A DNA stretch of 18,443 nt, taken from contig CBFIFE010000055.1 of NCBI GenBank assembly GCA_965661765.1, positions 1 to 18,443 on the forward strand, written 5' to 3'. Both the position numbers and the translations under genes were made by a program. The notes under the pieces are model-generated. The model was not told the origin of the DNA. It searched no databases and worked only from the letters and a program-made list of their open reading frames with translations. This DNA comes from JBMYZL01 sp965661765. GTDB lineage: Bacteria > Bacteroidota > Bacteroidia > Flavobacteriales_D > Sanyastnellaceae. Below are positions 8,086 to 14,900 of this stretch, in pieces; positions within the stretch are counted from its first letter, which is position 1, and every line of letters begins with the position of its first letter.

Positions 8086-8676
8086 ATGCGGTTTACGAAC
8101 AATTTGGGGAAAAAATTGGTGCTCGGCAGCGGCTCTCCACGGCGACTGGAATTGTTGAAGAGTCTGGACTTGCCCATGCCGATTGAAGTGCGGGTGCGCG
8201 AAATCGATGAAGTTTGGCCCGAGGACGTCGAGGGAACGGCCGTGGCGGAATGGCTCGCCAGGGAAAAGGCGCGAGCCCAAATCGAAGCGTTGGCGCCCGA
8301 CGAAATCCTGATTACCGGTGATACCGTGGTGGTGCTGGACGGTCAGTTGCTGGAGAAGCCCGCAGACGCCGAAGATGCGGCACGCATGCTTCGGTTGTTG
8401 AGCGGTCGGACACACCAAGTGGCATCGGGTTTGGCCATCACCACGCTCGAAAAGGGCATCTGGAGCTGCTTGGATGAAGCTTCAGTGACATTCACGGATC
8501 TGTCCGAAGAGGTCATTGCCCACTATGTCGACACGTACCATCCGCTGGACAAGGCGGGCGGCTATGGCATTCAAGAATGGATCGGCAAAGTCGGGGTCGA
8601 CAAAATCCATGGTTCATTTTACACGATTATGGGCATGCCCGTTCACAGGTTGTTCATGACGCTGAATTGTTCATAA
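8086..8676 (+). CDS. maf: Maf-like nucleoside triphosphate pyrophosphatase
   Basis: This encodes 196 residues. Maf proteins hydrolyse non-canonical or modified nucleoside triphosphates to monophosphates plus pyrophosphate and are linked to septum inhibition in Bacillus. Family motifs are present in order: LGSGSPRRLELL at the N-terminus, REKARAQ, ITGDTVVVLDG with the catalytic Asp, LSGRTHQVASGLA, and GGYGIQEWIG near the C-terminus. The ATG at 8086 was chosen over an in-frame TTG at 8077 because the TTG lies inside the promoter box. The motif set fits the dTTP/UTP (YhdE-like) subgroup, but I cannot settle substrate choice by eye. The downstream neighbour, proteorhodopsin, has its own promoter. 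Confidence 0.94.
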   Translation: MRFTNNLGKKLVLGSGSPRRLELLKSLDLPMPIEVRVREIDEVWPEDVEGTAVAEWLAREKARAQIEALAPDEILITGDTVVVLDGQLLEKPADAEDAARMLRLLSGRTHQVASGLAITTLEKGIWSCLDEASVTFTDLSEEVIAHYVDTYHPLDKAGGYGIQEWIGKVGVDKIHGSFYTIMGMPVHRLFMTLNCS

Positions 8677-8686
8677 GTGCCTCAAA

Positions 8687-8713
8687 AAGTGCAACTTCAT
8701 TTTTTTTGCACTT
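8687..8713. repeat. Inverted repeat overlapping the -33 element of the proteorhodopsin promoter
   Basis: AAGTGCAA (8687-8694) and TTGCACTT (8706-8713) are a perfect 8-bp inverted repeat with an 11-nt T-rich spacer. The right arm contains the TTG of the -33 element (8706-8708). It could be an operator or simply the end of the maf transcript. The T-run lies inside the loop, so it is not a normal terminator. Confidence 0.6.
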
Positions 8714-8734
8714 CCAACTGAACATCTAGATTTG
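8705..8734 (+). promoter_or_regulatory. Proteorhodopsin promoter
   Basis: TTTG (8705-8708), an 18-nt spacer and TAGATTTG (8727-8734) match the Bacteroidota promoter pattern exactly. Transcription would begin near 8738-8741, giving a leader of about 52-55 nt before the ATG at 8793. That is much longer than the leaders predicted for guaA and maf, and it contains a hairpin. Confidence 0.75.
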
Positions 8735-8786
8735 GGTTTTGTTAACAGACGGGGTGTCACACGGACACGCCGGAAAACCAAATCTA
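8727..8786. repeat. Inverted repeat with a duplicated, inverted -7 box and an inner hairpin
   Basis: TAGATTTGG (8727-8735) recurs as its exact reverse complement CCAAATCTA (8778-8786). The pairing continues, after one bulged G, with TTTT (8737-8740) and AAAA (8774-8777). Between the arms lies a second hairpin, GTGTC (8754-8758) with GACAC (8764-8768), extended by GG/CC across one bulge. The left arm is the -7 element of the proteorhodopsin promoter. The right arm has no -33 partner on the minus strand. Confidence 0.7.
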
Positions 8787-8792
8787 TATTTC

Positions 8793-9515
8793 ATGAATTC
8801 TTTCATCTTAGGTGCCATCAAGGCAATGCCAGCAGACGACTACGTGGGCTTCACGTTCTTCGTCGGAACCATGGCCATGATGGCAGCATCCGCGTTTTTC
8901 TTCCTCTCCATCAACACAGTTGAAGGCAAGTGGAAGACTTCTTTGTTGGTCAGTGGCCTGATCACATTCATCGCCGCAGTACACTACTACTACATGCGGG
9001 ATTACTGGGCAGAGGTGGGAGAGTCTCCGACCTTCTTCCGTTATGTGGACTGGACTTTGACCGTGCCATTGATGTGCGTTGAGTTCTATTTGATTCTCAA
9101 GGCGGCCGGGGCCAAAACCGGCTTGTTGTGGAAACTCATCTGGGCGTCCGTGGTGATGTTGGTGACAGGCTACCTCGGAGAGGCAGTGTACACAACCGGC
9201 ACAGGTCCAGCGTTGTGGGGATTGATTTCTGGATTGGCGTATTTCTACATCGTCTACTTGATCATGTTCGGCGAAGCCAAAGCTTTGGCAGACAAGTCAT
9301 CCACTTCAGTTCAGAAGGCACACGGCATTTTGACGAAGTTTGTCTTGATCGGTTGGGGCATCTACCCACTCGGCTACATGATCGGAACAGACGGCTGGTA
9401 CGACTTCGTGGATGGCATCGGCCTGAACATGGACGTTGTTTACAACATCGGTGACGCCATCAACAAAATTGGATTCGGTCTCGTGATTTACAGCTTGGCG
9501 GTCAGCAAGGACTGA
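8793..9515 (+). CDS. Proteorhodopsin (light-driven proton pump)
   Basis: This encodes 240 residues with seven membrane helices and a bound retinal. Helix C reads RYVDWTLTVPLMCVEFYLIL, giving proton acceptor Asp86, Thr90 and proton donor Glu97. This DTE motif marks an outward proton pump rather than a sodium (NDQ) or chloride (NTQ) pump. Lys225 in GDAINKIGFG is the Schiff-base lysine, with Asp221 as second counter-ion, and His64 matches the conserved His75 of the reference protein. The spectral-tuning site (position 105 in the gammaproteobacterial protein) is Met94, the usual green-absorbing state in flavobacteria. It has its own promoter and terminator, so it is a single-gene unit. No retinal synthesis genes (blh, crt) are in the window. 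The ATG at 8793 removes a non-membrane extension; no cleavable signal peptide is evident. Confidence 0.98.
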   Translation: MNSFILGAIKAMPADDYVGFTFFVGTMAMMAASAFFFLSINTVEGKWKTSLLVSGLITFIAAVHYYYMRDYWAEVGESPTFFRYVDWTLTVPLMCVEFYLILKAAGAKTGLLWKLIWASVVMLVTGYLGEAVYTTGTGPALWGLISGLAYFYIVYLIMFGEAKALADKSSTSVQKAHGILTKFVLIGWGIYPLGYMIGTDGWYDFVDGIGLNMDVVYNIGDAINKIGFGLVIYSLAVSKD

Positions 9516-9574
9516 TTCAAGCTTGCCGATTCGACAGATCTATGACCTGTTGAAGAACAACATTGAAACCGGTG

Positions 9575-9614
9575 ACGCCCCTGTTCCGCTCGAGGAATGG
9601 GGGCGTTTCCTTTT
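9575..9614 (+). terminator. Strong intrinsic terminator after proteorhodopsin
   Basis: ACGCCCCTGTTCC (9575-9587) pairs over 13 bp with GGAATGGGGGCGT (9594-9606), including two G-T pairs, around loop GCTCGA. It is followed by TTTCCTTTT. It lies 60 nt beyond the proteorhodopsin stop codon and before the convergent selD gene, so it insulates both. Confidence 0.88.
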
Positions 9615-9677
9615 CGCGCTGGAATGTTTTGCGCTGGAATGCCGCGTCAGGTCGCTGCGTGAGGTCAATCCGTCAGG

Positions 9678-10724
9678 TCAATCCGTGATGGAGATCCATG
9701 CCCCGTCGACCGCCCGCTCCACGATTCGTCCGATGGGCCGATGCGGCAGGCCTGCTTCCTGGAGCAAGGCCGCAACCTCGTCGGCCGCATTCGGGGACAC
9801 CGACACCAACAACCCGCCGCTGGTTTGCGGGTCGCACAAGATGTCGCGGGTGAAACCCTCGATCGGCGCAATGCAATGGCCGTAGCTCGACCAATTCCGC
9901 CTGGCTCCGCCGGGGACACAGCCGGCGGCATGGTAGTCCCGAAGCCGCTGAGCGTCGAGCAAAGGGACGGCAGACAATTGCACCGATGCAGACACACCGG
10001 CGCCCTCGCACATTTCAACGAGGTGGCCCAAGACGCCAAAGCCCGTGACGTCCGTCATGGCATGGACGCCATCGAGGCGGGCAAGCGAGGCGCCGATGGT
10101 GTTCAGTCGCTGCATCGAAGCGGCAGCGGCGGCGAGGTCCGTGGGGTCGACTTTGCCCTGTTTCTCCGCCGTGGTCACCATGCCGACGCCGATGGGCTTG
10201 GTGAGAAACAGGACGTCGCCGGGGCGCGCGGTGGCGTTTGCCTTGAGGTGGGCGATGGCGACACGGCCTGTCACGGCCAGCCCGAAAATCGGCTCTGGGC
10301 TGTCAATGCTGTGTCCACCCGCTAGGGGAATGCCCGCCTCCGAACAGATGGAGCGACCGCCGTCGAGGACGGCACCGGCGACGGATTCGGGGATTTGGCC
10401 CAGAGGCCAACCCAAAATCGCAATGGCCATCAGCGGCTCCCCACCCATCGCATAAACGTCACTGATGGCGTTCGCGGCAGCAATCCGACCAAACGTCCGC
10501 GGATCATCCACGATGGGCATGAAGAAATCGGTTGTCGAAATGATGGCCGTTCCATCCCCGAGGTCCACCACCGCCGCATCGTCCTTCGTGTCATTTCCGA
10601 TGAGCAACGACGGAAAGGACTCCGATCGATCCACAGCGGAAAGGATGTCATGCAACACCGCAGGCGAGAGTTTGCAGCCGCAGCCGGCGCCATGAGAAAA
10701 GGCAGTCAGTTTGATGGGGTCCAT
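9678..10724 (-). CDS. selD: Selenide, water dikinase (selenophosphate synthetase)
   Basis: This encodes 348 residues. SelD makes selenophosphate from selenide and ATP, the selenium donor for tRNA 2-selenouridine and for selenocysteine. The N-terminal SHGAGCGCKLSP holds the catalytic residue as Cys15 (not selenocysteine) and Lys18, aligning with Cys17/Lys20 of the E. coli enzyme. The ATP-binding PurM/AIR-synthase-like parts follow: GNDTKDDAAVVDLGDG, STTDFFMPIVDD, AAANAISDVYAMGG, TDVTGFGVLGH, and CDPQTSGGLLVSV near the end. Its ATG is 21 nt after the mnmH stop codon, so it is the second gene of an mnmH-selD operon. It converges on proteorhodopsin. selA and selB are not in the window. Confidence 0.97.
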   Translation of the reverse strand: MDPIKLTAFSHGAGCGCKLSPAVLHDILSAVDRSESFPSLLIGNDTKDDAAVVDLGDGTAIISTTDFFMPIVDDPRTFGRIAAANAISDVYAMGGEPLMAIAILGWPLGQIPESVAGAVLDGGRSICSEAGIPLAGGHSIDSPEPIFGLAVTGRVAIAHLKANATARPGDVLFLTKPIGVGMVTTAEKQGKVDPTDLAAAAASMQRLNTIGASLARLDGVHAMTDVTGFGVLGHLVEMCEGAGVSASVQLSAVPLLDAQRLRDYHAAGCVPGGARRNWSSYGHCIAPIEGFTRDILCDPQTSGGLLVSVSPNAADEVAALLQEAGLPHRPIGRIVERAVDGAWISITD

Positions 10725-10745
10725 ATCGCAGTTGGAATCAGGGGG

Positions 10746-11795
10746 TCAAAGGTCGCGCAGTTCCGCCGCAATGTCCAAGAAGGTTTTGCCTTCGCCTTCG
10801 ATGCGCTGGGCCACTGGGCGGTCGTGGCGTTCCAGCGTGTGGGCGTAGCGTTTGTCATAATAGGCCAAACCCAGTTCCGCCGCCGCCCGCACCTCTCCCC
10901 TGTCGAGGGCTTCGATCGCTGCTTTTGCGTGCTGGCCGCCGAGTTTTTCTGCGATGCGCCGGAACGCCGCTTGCAACGGAGCAATGGATGCAGCGCCGTA
11001 AATGCGTTCAATCTCGTCAAGCCGTTCCGCTTGGGAGCGCGCGACGAGGACAATCGGTGCTGCTCGGAGCTGGGCATACAACGGCTCGGGCAAGTGCACC
11101 GTTCCAATGCGCCGGCTCTCGTCCTCCACCCAGACGGGCCGCGAGGGGTCCATGCGGGCGAGTGCCGTGAAGCAATCGTTTGCAAATTGCTCGGAGCTGG
11201 GTTGAAGGTGGCCATCAAGGTTGCCGAATGCCGAACCCAAATGGTCGGCCATCGCCTCGAGGTCGAGCACCTGCTCACCGAGCTCGGCGAGGTGTCGAAG
11301 GATGGGCGTCTTCCCCGTGCCGGTGGGGCCGGCAAGCACGCGCAGCGGCCACGGCGCGCCCAAGGCACGGGTGATGTGCCTCCGATAGGCCTTGTAGCCC
11401 CCGTCGATTTTGCGGGCCGGAATGCCGGCCATGCGCATCAGCCAAGTCACCGATTCAGACCGCATGCCCCCGCGCCAACAATGCACGAGCACGGGCGACT
11501 CACCGTCCCCGTGGGTTGCCACGAGGTCTCGTGCCCGCTGCGCCATTTCCAGCATTCGCGGACCGATCAACTCGAGCCCCCGGTCCACCGCCGCTTGCTT
11601 GCCGACCTGCTTGTACAGCGTGCCGATTTGCGCGCGCTCCTCGTTGTCGAACAAGGGCAGGTTGATCGCACCGGGGATGTGCCCCTGTGACCACTCCGCC
11701 GGGGAGCGCGTGTCGAACAACACAGCCTTGGGCATGCGAAGCCATTGGTCAATGGACACGTGGTCTGCTCCGGGCTGTCGTGGCGGGTTGGGCAT
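10746..11795 (-). CDS. mnmH: tRNA 2-selenouridine synthase
   Basis: This encodes 349 residues (also called SelU or YbbB). It replaces sulfur by selenium at the wobble 2-thiouridine of Lys, Glu and Gln tRNAs, via a geranylated intermediate, using selenophosphate from SelD. The N-terminal rhodanese domain carries catalytic Cys106 in LVHCWRGGMRS. The C-terminal half has a P-loop GPTGTGKT (156-163) and the motif LDLEAMADHLGSAFG. The length is close to the E. coli protein. An ATG at 11849 is in frame but lies inside a terminator-like hairpin and would add 18 unusual residues, so I chose 11795. selD follows after 21 nt. The wobble 2-thiouridine pathway genes (mnmA, mnmE) are not here. Confidence 0.95.
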   Translation of the reverse strand: MPNPPRQPGADHVSIDQWLRMPKAVLFDTRSPAEWSQGHIPGAINLPLFDNEERAQIGTLYKQVGKQAAVDRGLELIGPRMLEMAQRARDLVATHGDGESPVLVHCWRGGMRSESVTWLMRMAGIPARKIDGGYKAYRRHITRALGAPWPLRVLAGPTGTGKTPILRHLAELGEQVLDLEAMADHLGSAFGNLDGHLQPSSEQFANDCFTALARMDPSRPVWVEDESRRIGTVHLPEPLYAQLRAAPIVLVARSQAERLDEIERIYGAASIAPLQAAFRRIAEKLGGQHAKAAIEALDRGEVRAAAELGLAYYDKRYAHTLERHDRPVAQRIEGEGKTFLDIAAELRDL

Positions 11796-11832
11796 GGGGG
11801 GTGCAAGTTGGGGAGATTTGGTCCAAACCCAA

Positions 11833-11867
11833 AGACGGACCACCTGCATCAAGCAGGCAGCCCGTCT
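11833..11867 (-). terminator. Hairpin between the repeat-protein gene and mnmH
   Basis: On the minus strand AGACGG (11862-11867) pairs with CCGTCT (11833-11838), and CCTGC (11853-11857) with GCAGG (11843-11847). A 4-nt internal loop lies on each side, and the top loop is TTGAT. TTGGGTTTGG follows, only moderately T-rich. It would end the transcript of the large upstream gene and separate it from mnmH. It could alternatively be a leader structure of mnmH. Confidence 0.55.
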
Positions 11868-11925
11868 GGATATCCAACAACTGATTCAAGGTCAGCGCAT
11901 CAAGCGCCCATGAATCCTGTGCAAA

Positions 11926-14900
11926 TTATTGCTCGCAACTGTTTCCGTAGACTTGGAAGAAGATGAGCAAGTCCTGCACATCCACATTCAAGTCGCCGCT
12001 GAGATCGCCCAGGCAGTCGTCCAAGTATTGACAGCCCGCATTCAGATTCGCCGCCGGGTCGTAATTGAGGGCCAAGTCATCCATGCAGCCCGGGAAGAGG
12101 CAAGAACCGTCGTCCTGTGTTGCGTTTTCGTTGAAGTTCGCGGCCGCCGCATCCGTGCAGCCCTCAGTTGCACAAAGAACAAACGCACAATCTGTGCCTT
12201 CACCGAGGAGGTCGTAGGTGGCGGCGGGATTGTAGTTGAGGGCGCTCGCATAAATGCATCCCTCGACCACGCAGCTGCCATCATCTTCGTTCGCTGTGGC
12301 ATCGTAATTGTCGGCATCCGGATTTGTGCAACCGATGTAGATGCAAACGTCATTCGGATCGACGTTCGCAGCAGGGTCGAAGTTGTCCGCCTCGGGGTCC
12401 GTGCAGCCGTCGTATTCGCACAACGTCTCTTGGTCACCGGTGTTGGCCAGCGGCCAAAAGTTGAAGGCCGTGTTGTCGAAGCATCCCGTGAACAAGCAAG
12501 AATCGTCGTCCTCATTTGCTTGGGCATCGTAGTTGTCGGCTTCCGCATTCGTGCAGCCCAAGAATTCACAGCTGCCATCATTCACATTCGCCTGAGGGTC
12601 GTAGTTGTCGGCCGCTACCTCGGTGCAACCCAAATACTCACATTCATCGTTCGGGTCGACGTTCGCCGTGGGGTCAAAGTTGTCCGCCTCTGGGTCCATG
12701 CAGCCATAGTATTCGCATGCATCGTCCGGATCGACATTCGCCTGCGGATCGAAGTTGTCGGCGCTCTCGTCCGTGCAACCGTAGTACTCACAGAGGAGCG
12801 CTTGATCGCCCGTGTTGGCCAACGGCCAATAGTTGTCCGCCGACGCATCGCTGCAACCGGTGAAGAGGCAAGAAGCGTCGTCCACATTTGCTTGCGCATC
12901 GTAGTTGTCGGCCTCCGCATTCGTGCAACCAGAGTAGAGACAAGAGCAGTCGTCGAAGTTTGCAGCAGAATCGTAGTTGTCCGCCGTCTCATCGGTGCAC
13001 CCGCCGACAAAATCAGGGAAGGAAAGCTCCACATCCGTCACCGTGAATTCCTCATTCGCAGCATTTTCAAACGTCAAGTTGTACTGCAAAGACACAATGC
13101 CATCGGTGGTCAACTGCGCGAGCAGCAAGCGGCCATCGGCATCGGGGTAGCCCTGGTTGGAGGAGCCCTCTGGCAGGAAAATGGAAGCGCCAGGGTCCGT
13201 ATCGACCAAGAAATCGCCACCGTTGTTCCAGCTGTCGAGGTAATCGTACATGCCGGTTTGGGCCAAAGCATTGAAATCCCCGGGCTCAGCGCCCAACGTC
13301 ATCCAGGTGTCGTAGGCCAAAATCGGGAAGAACGAATACAGTCCTGGGTTCAAGTTTCCACCGAAGTCCACGCCCAGCGCGGCTTGGAAGAAGCTCGAGG
13401 TCGTGGCAATCATCCAGGGATCGGTCGCATTGCCGTAGGCGCTGATGGCATCGATGTTGGCATTCGGATCGAAACGGGCATACACCAAATAAGTCGTTTG
13501 TCCGGTCACCCCGTTCTCCGCCGCCACCTCGTACTCAAGGCCGAGGAAGCCGTTGGGCCATGCGCAAGACCCATCGTCCTGAGTGGCCTCGGGGTTGAAG
13601 TTCGTCGCCGATTCGGAGGCACATCCATAAATTTCATCGCCCTCGAGGATGCCGTCCAAATCCCAGTCGCCACCGCACGCCGTTCCGTCACAATCGGTGA
13701 AGGGATCGGGGAAGATGCACAGGTCGTTGTTGACGATGTCCGGATCGGCGTCGTAGTTGCACGCCGCCAAAATGGTGCAGCCTTCGAAGAGGCACGAACC
13801 GTCATCATCGGTGGCCGATGGGTCGAAGTTCGTCGCGTCTGAAGCGGTGCAGCCGGCGATTTCGAGCTCGTCGCAGATTTGGTCTGAATCTGCGTCATTC
13901 AAGCAATTGCCATTGCAATCCTCGTATTGCGCGGCGTAGGTGCAAGAGCCATCATCCTCTGTGGCATCTGCATCATAATTGCAAGCGGTTTCATCCATGC
14001 AACCTGGACCCATCATGGGGAACGTGATGTTCAAATCGGTCACTTGAATGCTGCTTTGCGCAGGATCGCGGAATTGCAAGTTGTAGGTCAAACTCACAAC
14101 GCCCGCTGTCGTGAACTGCCCGAGCAAGAACTGGCCGGCTTCAGGGAAGGCAAAGTCGGATGCACCTGGGGTGTAAAAGAGGCTCGCGCCCACTTCCGTG
14201 TCCACCAAAACATTCGTTCCTGCCGTCGCAAAGTCACTGAAGAATGCCTCCAGGCCGACGGTCAAAACGTCGTTTGCATCTCCCGGCTCTGCGCCCAGCG
14301 TCAACCAGGTGTCGTACTGCATGCTTGGTGCTGAAAGGAAGAAAAGGGGATTGATGTTGGGACCGATCAAACCGCCGAGGGGGTCTTGGTAGAACAATTC
14401 CGTTGAGAAAATGGACCAATTGTGCTGATCTGTGCCGAAAGCTGCCGCGACCTCCACTTCATCGGTGTTGAAGTTCGCGTAAACACGGTAAGTCTTCATG
14501 CCTTCCACCCCGTTGACGGCAACGAGCTCCACGGACAAGCCCTCAAAGAACCCATCGCCCCAAACACAAGAACCATCTTCATCCGTCGCGTTCGCATCGT
14601 AATTCGTTGCTGAGGTCGATGTGCAACCGGGGACCTCATCGAGGTCACAAATGCCGTCACCATCCCAGTCCCCAGCAGGGCAGTACTCTTCGCAAGTCAG
14701 GCCTTCGGGCGCGAAATAGCACGTGCCGTCGTCCTCGGTGGCGTTTCCATTGAAGTTGCAAGCGGCGGCATCGGTGCAACCGTCGACCTCGTCGGCATCA
14801 CAAATGCCATCGGCGTCCGCGTCCAGGACGACGACCACGCCTCCTTCGCAAGCTTCGCAATTCCCATCGGCGTATTCACACAGGCCGTTGTCTTCTGTGG

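Noticed and set aside
8779..8786. Minus-strand TAGATTTG as a promoter directed toward maf
   Set aside because: No TTG on the minus strand at 17-23 nt, and the only gene it would read into (maf) lies on the plus strand. It is better explained as the second arm of an inverted repeat.
9523..9885. Small open frame after proteorhodopsin
   Set aside because: It begins with TTG, runs through the strong terminator hairpin and then antisense into selD. No ATG start or homology.
10395..11690. 431-codon plus-strand frame
   Set aside because: Antisense to selD and mnmH, both of which have intact catalytic motifs. It is a GC-rich shadow frame.
11849..11849. Upstream ATG as the mnmH start
   Set aside because: It lies within the stem-loop at 11833-11867 and adds 18 residues without similarity to the family start.
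11929..13842. Long open frame (637 codons) on the plus strand, antisense to the repeat protein
   Set aside because: It mirrors a repetitive gene with biased codons, which keeps antisense frames open. Its translation is rich in Val, Arg and Ile with no recognisable domain, and the minus strand encodes an obvious modular protein.
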